DNA of 64,000 nt from NCBI GenBank assembly GCA_028866995.1, contig JAGWHD010000001.1, positions 572,068 through 636,067 on the forward strand. Direction: 5' to 3'. Of the stretch, positions 1 through 8,907 are shown one piece after another. A model generated the notes under the pieces. That model did not search any database and was not told the DNA's origin. It saw nothing but the letters and a program-made list of their open reading frames with translations. The translations under genes and the position numbers were made by a program. Positions within the stretch are counted from its first letter, which is position 1; every line of letters starts with the position of its first letter. Origin of the DNA: Microcaldota archaeon (GTDB lineage Archaea; Micrarchaeota; Micrarchaeia; Micrarchaeales; CABMGC01).

Positions 1-59
1 AATCCGCCAGGCTTCCTACCCACAATTAAAAAGATTGCCTTCCAATTGCGTATGTTGAC

Positions 60-1214
60 ATGGCGCAGAAGGACGGGAAGCAGGGATCACATCTAATGAG
101 ATACGCTCTTGTGGTAGTCCTCGCCCTCGCCATTATGGCTGCCTATCTCCTTACACAAAACAGACCGCAACCATCTACCACCACTACAACCAGCACCGCC
201 ACTACTATAATCAGCTACGTGACGACTGCTTACGTTAACAACACCTCGACCATTCCCACCACGACGGTTCCGCAGCTCTCCAACAATGTATACTGCATAG
301 GCGGCTACAACGGCACCAGCGGCAACGCCACCGGCTCAGCATTCTATGCCACACTGTCGCAAGGCGGGATCTCCAATTGGTCCGAAACACTCGGCTATCC
401 GATCAGCATATCGAGGTCTTCGTGCGTGCAGTACGGATCCACAATATACTGCGTAGGCGGCCTCCAGGAACTGGGCCTTGGGGAATCTGCCACTATCAGC
501 GCGACATACTACCTTAACCTGCCTCTTGGCAACCTCAGCATATGGAACTACGCGACCCCGTATCCGCAACAGGTATACTATCCTTCGTGCGTGACCTCAA
601 ACGGAATGATATACTGCATAAGCGGGGTGAATGCGACCAATGCCACTGTCCTGGACTACTACGCGGCGCTGAACTCCAGCGGCACGCTCGATTGGCATAA
701 TACCAGCCCTTATCCACTGGGCTCTTACGCGCAGTCGTGCTCAGCGTCTAACGGTTTCGTCTACTGCGTTGGAGGATACCTCAGCAACAACGCCAACGCC
801 ACGAACTATGCGTACTACGCAGCGCTCAACGGCTCCGGCATAGGCCAATGGAAGAAGACAGCGTCGTACCCGGTCGGTGTCGTCAGGCCCGCATGCGTGA
901 TAAGCAACGGCTACATATACTGCGTCGGCAACAGCCTGATTGTAGGTGCCGGCAACAGCTCATACTACGCTCCGGTATCCGCCTCCGGCATAGGAAACTG
1001 GATGAAAACGACAGGCTATCCTTTGGCGATTGGAGGCACGTACAGCTGCGTCTCCAAGGATGGCATCATGTACTGCACCGGCGGTGGCGGCCAGTTCGGC
1101 CCTGAGACCAATGCTACCTACTACGCGCAGCTCTCATCATCTGGAATAGGCAAGTGGCATCAGGCATCGCCATACCCCATGCCCATCGCGGCCCACTCAT
1201 GCGTAAGCGCCTGA
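60..1214 (+). CDS. Membrane-anchored surface protein with Cys-paired kelch-like repeats
   Basis: 384 aa. A short basic N-terminus is followed by one membrane segment (about residues 15-33) and a Thr/Ser-rich linker (about 36-68). Tandem units of about 50 aa follow, each built as YCxGG, YYAxL, sGIgxW, YP and then a Cys just before the next unit. Two Cys per unit suggest disulfides, and the unit resembles kelch/beta-propeller blades. The protein is probably held outside the cell by its N-terminal anchor. An A/T-rich TATA-like element at 25-33 lies about 30 nt before the ATG, consistent with a leaderless start. A paralogue sits at 37319-38401. Ligand unknown; the fold is inferred from repeat pattern only. 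Confidence 0.8.
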   Translation: MAQKDGKQGSHLMRYALVVVLALAIMAAYLLTQNRPQPSTTTTTSTATTIISYVTTAYVNNTSTIPTTTVPQLSNNVYCIGGYNGTSGNATGSAFYATLSQGGISNWSETLGYPISISRSSCVQYGSTIYCVGGLQELGLGESATISATYYLNLPLGNLSIWNYATPYPQQVYYPSCVTSNGMIYCISGVNATNATVLDYYAALNSSGTLDWHNTSPYPLGSYAQSCSASNGFVYCVGGYLSNNANATNYAYYAALNGSGIGQWKKTASYPVGVVRPACVISNGYIYCVGNSLIVGAGNSSYYAPVSASGIGNWMKTTGYPLAIGGTYSCVSKDGIMYCTGGGGQFGPETNATYYAQLSSSGIGKWHQASPYPMPIAAHSCVSA

Positions 1215-1263
1215 ACTGCGGATTTCGCAAACATTCTAAAATTTTCCATGGTAGGTATTGCGT

Positions 1264-2910
1264 ATGGCAACCCTCCTCAAGCTACTGCTAGCGATACTGC
1301 CGTTGCTGCTTGCCGTTAGCGTGAACGCGATAACATACCCTACGATATCTGTAGCGCAGAGCCCGGTTCCGTACGGGCAGTCGGATAAGATAAACGCTAC
1401 GGCGCAGTCCACTCTGGACAGGATAGCGATATTCGTCAACAGCACGATGGTCGCTGGGCCGAGGAAGAACACAGTCAATTACACAGTGTGCGTCAGCGCC
1501 GCGTGCCTGCTCCCGGGAACCTACGCCATAACTTCAGAGGATGTGGACACGATGCAGACGTCTCAGACAAAGCTGCTCTCGATAACCCCGGTGAAGCCGG
1601 TAGTCTACCTGCAGAAGAGCTCCGCAAACTACGGCGACACTGACGACATAACCATAGTCGCACCGAGCGCCAATGACAGCATAACCCTTACGATAAACGG
1701 GACTAGCAGCGTGTCGTACACAGGCACAGGCTCCTTCACCTACACCATATGCAACTACCGCAACGGCATGCCCTGCCTACAGGTCGGCAACTACACCGTA
1801 TCCGTATTCGACAACACCGAGAACATCCGGGGATCCAACCAGAGCCTTTCAATCGGCAAGGTCCTGCCCCAGGTACAGCTTTCGACATCATCTGCAACCT
1901 ACGGGGCGACGGTCAAGGTTTCTGTGATAGCACCTTCCCAGAACGACAGCATGGAGCTCTTCTACAGCAATGTGACTACGAACTCAAGCCAGATTAACAA
2001 CCAGAGCCTAAACAGCAGCGCAGGCTCCTTCACATACACGATATGCAGGACGCCTGCAAACAGCACCTGCATACCTGCCGGCAGGCACCTGATCAGCGTG
2101 CTCGACCATACTGAAAACGCATGGTCCGTGAACCGCACGCTTACCATAACGCCGGTCGCGCCAGAGCTCTCGATGCTATACTCCTCAATAGACTACGCAT
2201 CGCCCAACAAGATATACGTGACAAGCCCTCTTGTAGGTGACACGCTGAACCTGCTCATCAACAATACCACCGTGACGCAGAACGCCAATGCCTCGTTCAC
2301 CTACAATTTCTGCAGGATAGTGTCTGGAACGAACTGCACCGCTCCTGGCACGTACAACGTCATAGTTTTCGACTACACGCAGAAGGCATACTCTAGGGCT
2401 TTGCAGATGACCATAAGGCCTGTCCCGCCGAAGATATCCGTAGGCAGCCTGAACGCCACCTACGGGGCAAGGAACATAATAAAGGCAACCGCGCCGCTGT
2501 ACAGGGACAACCTCACCCTGATAATAAACAACATCAGGTACGCCAACGCCACCGGCAACCTCACCTTCGACATGTGCCCGCAGCCAAACACGATAGACTG
2601 CTTCGATGCCGGGGTCTACAACGTAAGCGTGTACGATCTCACGCAGAACATCTACTCCCAGAACAAGACCGTCACCATACTGCCTCAGACGGGCCCGACA
2701 AGCACCGTGCCTACAGCCACAACGATACAGCCGTCAACAACCGCAGCCCCCACGACCACTGCGGAGAGCACTCCGAGCTCGCCCACCAAGCTCCCACTGG
2801 GCACAGTTGAGCTCATCCTCGGCGCTATAGCGGTGTTCGTCGTAGCTGCCATAGCGGTAAGGTTCTACCTGGGATCGAGGAAACCGCCTGAGCCTGACAC
2901 TACTTACTGA
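1264..2910 (+). CDS. Cell-surface protein with five Ig-like Cys-pair repeats and a C-terminal anchor
   Basis: About 548 aa from ATG 1264; an in-frame TTG two codons upstream (1258) is the alternative start. A Sec-type signal peptide ends near VNA. Five tandem units of about 90 aa follow. Each opens near a YG motif and contains an INxT strand, an (F/Y)TYxIC segment with a second Cys about 8-10 residues later, a GxYxVxVxD strand and a closing TLTIxPV. A Thr/Ser/Pro-rich stalk leads to one C-terminal membrane helix and a short basic tail. Many NxS/T sequons suggest N-glycosylation. It is most likely an S-layer-type or adhesin-like stalk protein. The C-terminal TM plus basic tail could suit sortase processing, which is inference. 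Confidence 0.8.
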   Translation: MATLLKLLLAILPLLLAVSVNAITYPTISVAQSPVPYGQSDKINATAQSTLDRIAIFVNSTMVAGPRKNTVNYTVCVSAACLLPGTYAITSEDVDTMQTSQTKLLSITPVKPVVYLQKSSANYGDTDDITIVAPSANDSITLTINGTSSVSYTGTGSFTYTICNYRNGMPCLQVGNYTVSVFDNTENIRGSNQSLSIGKVLPQVQLSTSSATYGATVKVSVIAPSQNDSMELFYSNVTTNSSQINNQSLNSSAGSFTYTICRTPANSTCIPAGRHLISVLDHTENAWSVNRTLTITPVAPELSMLYSSIDYASPNKIYVTSPLVGDTLNLLINNTTVTQNANASFTYNFCRIVSGTNCTAPGTYNVIVFDYTQKAYSRALQMTIRPVPPKISVGSLNATYGARNIIKATAPLYRDNLTLIINNIRYANATGNLTFDMCPQPNTIDCFDAGVYNVSVYDLTQNIYSQNKTVTILPQTGPTSTVPTATTIQPSTTAAPTTTAESTPSSPTKLPLGTVELILGAIAVFVVAAIAVRFYLGSRKPPEPDTTY

Positions 2911-3868
2911 TCAAGGCGAGCTTTGCGAGCATCGCCTCTATCTGTATCCTGTCATTAGCCCCTTCCACTATCCTGAAGTTGCAGTCCCCTATGCTGCTCA
3001 CAAGGTTCAGCTTAAGCTTGTCGTCAACGTCGAGGGCCAGCGCCTCCCTGTAGCACTGGAGCAGTATGTCCTCCCCGCTCATGCCGTAATTCAGTATTAG
3101 GGTATTGAGCTCGTTCCTCGCCTTCGCGAAGTCCCCTGAAAGCGCGTACCTCAGCATAGCCATGATCTCCTTGGGCCTGGCCCTTGCCGCTATGTCGTAG
3201 ACCTGCCTGTCGGTTATCTTCCTGTCCCCTGTCGCTGCGCTCTGCAGCACGTTCGTGAGCTTCCTCATGTCCCCATCGCTCACGTATATCAGCGCATCCA
3301 TCGCCTTGTCATCGACATCAAGCTCCTCCTCCTCGCTTATGCGCTTGACGTATCCTCTCATGTCCTCGTCGCGCAGCGGCTTGAACCTGAGCACCACGCA
3401 CCTGCTCTGTATGGGCTCTATTATCTTGCTCGCGTAGTTGGCGCTGAGTATGAACCTGGTGGTGCCTGCGTACTTCTCCATCGTCCTCCTGAGCGCGTGC
3501 TGCGCCTCTGATGTCATCGCGTCGGCCTCGTCGAGGAAGACTATCTTGACAAGGCCCACAGTCAGCGGCATAGTCTTCGCGAACTCCTTTATCCTCGTCC
3601 TGACAACGTCGATGCCCCTGCTGTCCGACGCGTTGAGCTCCAGGAATGCCTCGTTCAGCCTGTCCCCGTAGAGCTCTCCCGCCATGGCGATCGCGCACGT
3701 GGTCTTGCCTATGCCCGCGCTGCCGGAGAATATCATGTTAGGGAAGTTCTTGGTCTTGACGAACGACTTCAGCTTCTGGACTATGATCTCCTGGCCTATG
3801 ACCTCGTCAAGCACCCTGGGCCTGTACTTCTCGGTCCATGATTGGTCGAGTCTAGCAGTTGCAGCCAT
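2900..3868 (-). CDS. rfcS: Replication factor C small subunit (sliding-clamp loader)
   Basis: 322 aa AAA+ protein that, as a pentamer with the large subunit, loads PCNA on primed DNA using ATP. The N-terminus has the family sequence WTEKYRP. Walker A GSAGIGKTT lies near residues 49-57, Walker B FLDEAD near 111-116, and the SRC arginine-finger motif at about 155-157, followed by the RFC collar domain. Length is normal for an archaeal small subunit. The ATG has CGGGGA a few nt upstream, and a TATA-like stretch near 3905-3915 precedes it. Its 3' end overlaps the convergent surface-protein gene by 11 bp. The large subunit is not in the window. Confidence 0.97.
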   Translation of the reverse strand: MAATARLDQSWTEKYRPRVLDEVIGQEIIVQKLKSFVKTKNFPNMIFSGSAGIGKTTCAIAMAGELYGDRLNEAFLELNASDSRGIDVVRTRIKEFAKTMPLTVGLVKIVFLDEADAMTSEAQHALRRTMEKYAGTTRFILSANYASKIIEPIQSRCVVLRFKPLRDEDMRGYVKRISEEEELDVDDKAMDALIYVSDGDMRKLTNVLQSAATGDRKITDRQVYDIAARARPKEIMAMLRYALSGDFAKARNELNTLILNYGMSGEDILLQCYREALALDVDDKLKLNLVSSIGDCNFRIVEGANDRIQIEAMLAKLALISK

Positions 3869-3914
3869 TATGATCCCCGAAAGATTAGCACTAACCTAAC
3901 TGTATGAAATATTA

Positions 3915-5189
3915 TTAACCTTGCCTTCTCCTGAGCCTGTAGACCAGGAAGACCACCACTCCGAGCACTATTATCTGCAGCTCTACGGACCATATCCTCA
4001 TCCCGAAGGTAGAGAACATGATTATGGAGCTTATGGCGCCGAGCACGGCAAGTACTGGCACCGACCTGAATGTCAGACTCCTGAATCCCCTTTTCACGTC
4101 GGACTTCCTGAGGGCTATCAGCGAGAGGTTTACGAAAAGATAGGCTATGAAGACGCTAAGGTCCGTCAGCTGCGCGACTGACTTCAGGTCGCCGAATATG
4201 GCAAAGGCCGCCGCAGCCATGCCTGTTGCCAGTATCGCGAAATGCGGCGTCCTCCTGTAGCCCACGTTGGAGAACAGGCTGGGCAAGGAGCCTGAATTGG
4301 ACAGCCCGTAGAGCATCCTCGAGGCGCCTATGAGTATGACGAGGACCGTGCCTCCTGTCGCGAATAGCGCAATGAAGGATATGATATAGTCTATTCCCGG
4401 GAATGCCTGGTCCACGGCAGCGCTGAGCGGCGCCTCTGAAGCCGCGAGCCCTTGCCAGCTGGTCAGGCTGAGAGCCGAGACCGAAACCAGTATGTAAAGC
4501 AATGTGCACACGACCAGCGATATGATTATGGCTATCGGCATGATCCTCTTGCTCTCCTTCACCTCCTCGGACAGGTTCACCATGCTCTCGAAGCCTATGT
4601 ACGCGAAGTAGATTATGCCCGCGGCCGCAAGTATCCCCTCAAGGCCCGTGCTGGGCATCTCAAACGGGTTGAAGTGCGTGGGATGGCTGTTGAAGAAGAA
4701 CCCTACGACTATCACTATCACAAGGCCCGCTACCTCGATTATCGAGCCTATGTCGTTGAATATGGCTGACTCCCTTATGCCCAGATAGCTTATCGCGGAG
4801 CAGGCAGCTATCAGGAATATGGCAAGCACCACCGGGTTAGCGCCGCTCAGGAACGAAAGGTAGCCTCCGAAGGCGAGGGCGACGACTGCAGCGGACACGA
4901 CGCTGCCTATGAGCATGACCCACTCCACCAGGAACGCCAGCCATTCCCTCTTGAAAGCGTTCCTTGTATAGGTGTACTCGGCAGCGCTCCTGGAGAACAT
5001 GCTCGACAGCTCCGCATAGCTCATTGCAGAGAATGCGGCTATGGCCCCCGCGATCACGAAGGCAAGCCACAGCATGTTGCCTGCGAGGCTGGCGCCCACC
5101 CCTATCAGCGAATAGATCCCTGCGCCCAGTATGATGCCTATGCCGTACAGCGTGAGCGTGAAGAGCCCTAGTCCCTTCCTAAGTCTCAT
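3915..5189 (-). CDS. APC-family amino acid permease
   Basis: 424 aa, about 12 hydrophobic helices. The first helix carries the discontinuous-helix motif GAGIYSLIG typical of amino acid-polyamine-cation transporters. A conserved cytoplasmic loop follows TM6 (FAYIGFES, then SEEVKESKR). The family imports amino acids by proton symport or exchange; the substrate cannot be read from sequence. It is divergent from the C39-like peptidase, with about 50 bp between the two starts holding TATA-like elements for both directions. A second, only distantly similar permease lies at 27062-28372, which would fit an organism relying on scavenged amino acids. Confidence 0.9.
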   Translation of the reverse strand: MRLRKGLGLFTLTLYGIGIILGAGIYSLIGVGASLAGNMLWLAFVIAGAIAAFSAMSYAELSSMFSRSAAEYTYTRNAFKREWLAFLVEWVMLIGSVVSAAVVALAFGGYLSFLSGANPVVLAIFLIAACSAISYLGIRESAIFNDIGSIIEVAGLVIVIVVGFFFNSHPTHFNPFEMPSTGLEGILAAAGIIYFAYIGFESMVNLSEEVKESKRIMPIAIIISLVVCTLLYILVSVSALSLTSWQGLAASEAPLSAAVDQAFPGIDYIISFIALFATGGTVLVILIGASRMLYGLSNSGSLPSLFSNVGYRRTPHFAILATGMAAAAFAIFGDLKSVAQLTDLSVFIAYLFVNLSLIALRKSDVKRGFRSLTFRSVPVLAVLGAISSIIMFSTFGMRIWSVELQIIVLGVVVFLVYRLRRRQG

Positions 5190-5240
5190 AAAATCAGGGT
5201 TTGCAAACGCTTATACATGGCATTGCGCATATTATAAACC

Positions 5241-5666
5241 ATGTCCAAGCCAGTGACCCAAGAGGACGTATCGGGCTGCGGCGTAGCATGCGTGGCATTC
5301 GTCTGCAACAGGAGCTACGGATACGTCAAGAGCAGGCATTTCAGGGGCATCGGAAGCCCGACGAAGGGGTACTTCTGCAGGGACATTGTCAAGGCGCTTG
5401 CCAGATCCGGAAGGCGCTACGCCTTCAAGCGTGCAAGGAAGGGAGAACGGTTCACAAACGGCACCATTATTTTCGTGAAGAGGTCAGAGAGATACCCTGC
5501 AGGCCACTATCTCGTGAAGACGAGCAAGGGATACATGAATCCGTGGTCCAACTTCCCCGAGATAAGGAGTCCGAGGTCAGGTTTCACTGCAAGACTGCCT
5601 GGCGTGCCGTCGTATGCCGTGTATCCTGCCGGCGCGCACAAAATGTATAAAAAGCATGCAAGGTAG
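5241..5666 (+). CDS. Stand-alone C39-like papain-fold cysteine peptidase domain protein
   Basis: 141 aa, soluble, no signal peptide. The N-terminus reads QEDVSGCGVAC, matching the C39 bacteriocin-leader peptidase motif: Gln7 as oxyanion-hole residue and Cys13 as nucleophile. The catalytic His is His89 in PAGHYLV. The third triad position, normally Asp, is Asn100 in GYMNPW. In the classical setting this domain is fused to an ABC transporter and removes Gly-Gly leaders; here there is no transporter domain and no transporter nearby. Transcription is probably leaderless from a TATA-like element near 5209-5216. Function could be cytosolic peptide trimming; activity is not certain because of the Asp to Asn change. 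Confidence 0.7.
   Translation: MSKPVTQEDVSGCGVACVAFVCNRSYGYVKSRHFRGIGSPTKGYFCRDIVKALARSGRRYAFKRARKGERFTNGTIIFVKRSERYPAGHYLVKTSKGYMNPWSNFPEIRSPRSGFTARLPGVPSYAVYPAGAHKMYKKHAR
5646..5654 (+). promoter_or_regulatory. TATA box inside the end of the C39-like gene
   Basis: The sequence tataaaaag is centred about 26 nt before the ATG at 5676, the spacing expected for an archaeal leaderless transcript. It lies within the last codons of the peptidase gene, so the membrane-protein gene can be transcribed on its own. Confidence 0.6.
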
Positions 5667-5675
5667 AAAGCTTCT

Positions 5676-6209
5676 ATGCTGTTTTCGGGAAAACTGAGCT
5701 TCAGGGCGCGCGTGATGATGGTCATCGTTGCGTTCGCTGCCCTTGCGCTTATATTCCTGTCCGGCATAGGCGCAGCGCTGTACGAATTCATACATTCGCT
5801 GGGACTGCTTGGCATAGTCCTCATGGGGGCATTCTACACCTTCGGCCTGACCACGCCGACCGCGTTCCTTATACTGCTAAAATCCATGGCAAACGGCAAC
5901 TACCTGCTCATAGCTCTCGTTGCATCAGTGACAGCCACATTTGTCGATACCATCCTCTTCATACTTGTAAAGGAGCAGCTCGAGAAGGGCGTGGCCGAGA
6001 TAATGAGGGAGATACGCAGGAGGATAGGCAGGCACGCGCTGATGTTCCCAGTGATGGGCTTCATACTCTTCGGCTCCCCTCTCCCTGACGAGCTCGCCCT
6101 CGCATCGATGGAGATAAGCGACATACGGCCGGCAAGGATAGCCGCGATAATCTTCTCTGCGAAGTTCCTGGTGCTCGTGCTGACGTTCACTGCGGTGCAG
6201 GCAGCGTGA
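5676..6209 (+). CDS. Small polytopic membrane protein, VTT/DedA-like appearance
   Basis: 177 aa with about five hydrophobic segments (roughly 12-36, 42-64, 70-92, 122-137, 150-175) and a charged cytoplasmic loop of about 20 residues rich in Arg/Glu between the third and fourth. The segment FGSPLPDELALASM is a re-entrant-loop-like motif reminiscent of SNARE-associated/DedA proteins, but the match is weak and no firm family is recognised. Possible lipid or small-molecule transporter. Expressed from its own TATA box; the next feature is the oppositely oriented tRNA-Leu. Confidence 0.6.
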   Translation: MLFSGKLSFRARVMMVIVAFAALALIFLSGIGAALYEFIHSLGLLGIVLMGAFYTFGLTTPTAFLILLKSMANGNYLLIALVASVTATFVDTILFILVKEQLEKGVAEIMREIRRRIGRHALMFPVMGFILFGSPLPDELALASMEISDIRPARIAAIIFSAKFLVLVLTFTAVQAA

Positions 6210-6230
6210 AAGCATTCCGGAGAAGGAGAA

Positions 6231-6317
6231 TGCAGGGGAAGAGATTTGAACTCTTGCATCCACTAAAGGAAGCGGGTCCTAAGCCCGTCGCATTTGGCCA
6301 GGCTCTGCCACCCCTGC
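6231..6317 (-). tRNA. tRNA-Leu (anticodon TAG)
   Basis: Reading the minus strand, the acceptor arm GCAGGGG pairs with CCCCTGC. The anticodon loop CTTAGGA gives anticodon TAG (reads CUA), and the T loop TTCAAAT is canonical. A long extra arm of about 14 nt is the class II hallmark of tRNA-Leu, and the discriminator is A. The outermost anticodon-stem pair is an A-C mismatch. CCA is not encoded, and no intron is visible. Confidence 0.95.
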
Positions 6318-6340
6318 CTGCTAATCTCTAATCCGATAAG

Positions 6341-6350
6341 ATATTTATAT
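6341..6350. promoter_or_regulatory. Bidirectional TATA element between tRNA-Leu and serS
   Basis: The sequence atatttatat is nearly palindromic. It lies about 28 nt from the tRNA-Leu 5' end on the minus strand and about 40 nt before the serS start on the plus strand, so one element may position TBP for both transcripts. Confidence 0.5.
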
Positions 6351-6385
6351 GCCTGATGAGAGCATAGATTGCTAGGTAGGTTCAA

Positions 6386-7696
6386 TTGCTGAATGCGAAA
6401 TACGTAAGGGACAACCTCGACGCGATACGTGCATCGCTCAAGAAGAGGAAGTCCGATTACCCTCTTGAGGAGCTGCTGAAGCTGGACGAGGAGTACAGGA
6501 AGATAGGGGTGGAGCTGCAGGACCTCAGGATGAAAAGGAACAAGGGAAGCATAGAGGTATCCGAGCTGAAGAAGGCGAAGAAGGAGGTCAGCAACGGGAA
6601 GATGAAGGAGCTTGCTGACCTTAAGGAGAGGATAGATGGCATCGAGGCGTCGATGCCTTCGTACGAGACAAGGATAGATTCGCTAGTCATGAACATGCCG
6701 AACATACTCGACGAGAACGTGCCGTACGGAAAGGACGACAAGGAGAACGTCGAGATAAGGAAGCACGGCGCGATCATAAGGAAGAGCAGCCCTTCCCACG
6801 AGCAGATACTTACAAAACTCGGCCTTATAGACCTCGAGCAGGCTTCAAGGATTGCCGGGGCCAGGTTCTTCTACCTGAAAGGGGACCTTGCCCTTCTGGA
6901 GCAGGCATTGATACGCTTCGCGATAGATGAGCTGGTCGCAAAGGGATACACCCTCATAGCGCCTCCACTGCTCATGCGAAGGGAATTCTACAAGGGAGTT
7001 ACCGCTTTCGGGGACTTCGAGGACATGCTGTACAAGGCCGCAGACCCGGGGGAGGCAAAGGACAAGAAAAGCATAGAGCACATGGAGGATGAGCTCTACA
7101 TGATAGGCACCTCGGAGCATCCGATAGCCGCGATGTATGCCGACAAGGTCCTGTCCGGAAATGAATTGCCGAAGAGGTTCATAGGCATAAGCCCGTGCTT
7201 CAGGAGGGAGGCCGGCGCGCATGGAAAGGACACAAAAGGCATATTCAGGGTGCACCACTTCTACAAGGTCGAGCAGTTCATATTCTCAAAGAAGGAGGAG
7301 TCGCAGGCATTGTTCGGCGAGCTGATAGAGAACGCTGAAGGGCTGTTCAAGAAGCTCAAGATACCTTACAGGGTGGTCGATGTATGCACTGGGGACATAG
7401 GGACTGTTGCGGCGAGGAAGAACGACATAGAGGCGTACATGCCCGCGCAGCAGGAGTACCGTGAGATGGTATCGTGCTCCAACTGCACCGATTGGCAGGC
7501 GCTGAGGCTCAACATCAAGTACGACGACAGCCAGGGCAAGAGGCAGCACGCGCACACGCTCAATTCTACGGCTATAGCGACCACCAGGGCCCTCGTGGCC
7601 ATAGTCGAGAACTACTATAACGACGACGGAACGATAACAGTGCCGGATGTTCTTGTGAAGTACATGGGCAAGAGCATGATAGGGAAGCAGCAGTAA
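6386..7696 (+). CDS. serS: Seryl-tRNA synthetase
   Basis: 436 aa class II synthetase that charges tRNA-Ser. An N-terminal helical hairpin (about 1-110, strongly charged coiled coil) binds the tRNA long arm. The catalytic core follows with TSEHPIAAMYAD, motif 2 around FRREAGAHG, and motif 3 near STAIATTRALVAIVENY. It is the common bacterial/eukaryal-like SerRS, not the rare methanogen type. The start is a TTG at 6386, since it begins exactly at the conserved family N-terminus and no ATG is suitable; GGTAGG lies just upstream. It is followed after 9 bp by the aRF1 gene, suggesting a translation operon. Confidence 0.97.
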   Translation: MLNAKYVRDNLDAIRASLKKRKSDYPLEELLKLDEEYRKIGVELQDLRMKRNKGSIEVSELKKAKKEVSNGKMKELADLKERIDGIEASMPSYETRIDSLVMNMPNILDENVPYGKDDKENVEIRKHGAIIRKSSPSHEQILTKLGLIDLEQASRIAGARFFYLKGDLALLEQALIRFAIDELVAKGYTLIAPPLLMRREFYKGVTAFGDFEDMLYKAADPGEAKDKKSIEHMEDELYMIGTSEHPIAAMYADKVLSGNELPKRFIGISPCFRREAGAHGKDTKGIFRVHHFYKVEQFIFSKKEESQALFGELIENAEGLFKKLKIPYRVVDVCTGDIGTVAARKNDIEAYMPAQQEYREMVSCSNCTDWQALRLNIKYDDSQGKRQHAHTLNSTAIATTRALVAIVENYYNDDGTITVPDVLVKYMGKSMIGKQQ

Positions 7697-7705
7697 GGTG
7701 GCCCT

Positions 7706-8902
7706 ATGAAGAAAGAGTACAACATGATAAAGGAGATAAAGCGCCTCAAGTCGATAAGGGGATACGGCACTGAGCTGATCAGCGTATACATCCCAGCGGA
7801 ATTCAACATCAACGAAGAGGTCAGCAAGCTGAGGGAGGAGCACAGCCAGTCATCAAACATAAAGTCAAAATCGGTAAGGACGAACGTGCAGAGCGCGCTC
7901 GAGAAGATACTCCAGTACCTCAAGCTGTACAGGGAGACGCCAAAGAACGGCATGGCTATCTTCTGCGGAAACACGTCGAAGAACCCCGGGAAGACCGAGA
8001 TAGAGCTCTTCGCGATGGAGCCCCCCATACCTCTCAAGGTGAACATCTACAGGTGCGATTCGACCTTCCTTCTTGAGCCGATAGAGGCGATAGTCGAGGC
8101 AAAGGACGTGTACGTGCTGGTGGTGCTCGACGGAAGGGAAGCGACAGTCGCAACTCTGAGGGGATCGCATGTCCAGGTCATAAAGAAGATGAACTCGATG
8201 GTCCACGCAAAGGTGAGGAAGGGAGGGCAGTCGGCAGCAAGGTACTCAAGAGGGATAGAGGAGAGCATAGGTGAGTACCACCAGAGGGTTGCGGACGTGA
8301 TCAATGCCACGTTCGAGCAGTACCAGTTCAAGATAAAGGGGCTCATTGTAGGGGGGCCAGGCCCCACGAAGGACGGATTCCTGAAATCAAAGACGCTAAA
8401 TTACCAGATAAAGGTCCTCGGAACTTACGACACAGGATACACTGAGGAGTACGGGCTCCAGGAGCTCGTGGAGAAGGCGTCTGACCTGCTGAAGGAGCAG
8501 CAGGCGGGCCAGGAGCGCAAGATAATAGAGAGGTTCGTGCAGGAGATCGTGAGGAAGGAGCTTGCAACGTACGGCTACGAGAAGACAAAGAGCGCGCTGG
8601 AAGCGGGCCAGGTATCGACGCTCATAATCAACGAGGACATATCGATACACATAGTAAAGTACAAGTGCACAACCTGCAACCAGACGATAGAGAGGATAGA
8701 GAAGGACGGCCATCGTGAGGAGAAGCACGAGGACGGGGGGACAATGGAGATAGTCGAGGACAAGGACGCGATAGGGGAGCTGATAGACATAGCGGACAAG
8801 AAAGGGGTCGATACAGTATTCGTTTCAAGCGAGAGCTCTTACGGGAAGGAGTTCCTCATGGGCTTCCAGGGCATAGGCGCCTTGCTTAGGTACAAGATGT
8901 AG
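7706..8902 (+). CDS. prf1: Peptide chain release factor aRF1
   Basis: 398 aa class I release factor of the eRF1 family. It recognises all three stop codons and triggers peptidyl-tRNA hydrolysis. NIKS (residues 51-54) is the stop-codon decoding motif and GGQ (173-175) is the catalytic motif. The C-terminal domain carries a CxxC (YKCTTC) for its small zinc-binding subdomain. Length is typical. It starts 9 bp after serS, so the two are probably cotranscribed. The 3' end is convergent with the LamG protein gene. Confidence 0.97.
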   Translation: MKKEYNMIKEIKRLKSIRGYGTELISVYIPAEFNINEEVSKLREEHSQSSNIKSKSVRTNVQSALEKILQYLKLYRETPKNGMAIFCGNTSKNPGKTEIELFAMEPPIPLKVNIYRCDSTFLLEPIEAIVEAKDVYVLVVLDGREATVATLRGSHVQVIKKMNSMVHAKVRKGGQSAARYSRGIEESIGEYHQRVADVINATFEQYQFKIKGLIVGGPGPTKDGFLKSKTLNYQIKVLGTYDTGYTEEYGLQELVEKASDLLKEQQAGQERKIIERFVQEIVRKELATYGYEKTKSALEAGQVSTLIINEDISIHIVKYKCTTCNQTIERIEKDGHREEKHEDGGTMEIVEDKDAIGELIDIADKKGVDTVFVSSESSYGKEFLMGFQGIGALLRYKM

Positions 8903-8907
8903 CATTT

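Noticed and set aside
1..59. Looked for the end of a preceding gene or a regulatory site at the window edge
   Set aside because: Only an A/T-rich TATA-like element is visible; no gene end can be supported from 59 bases.
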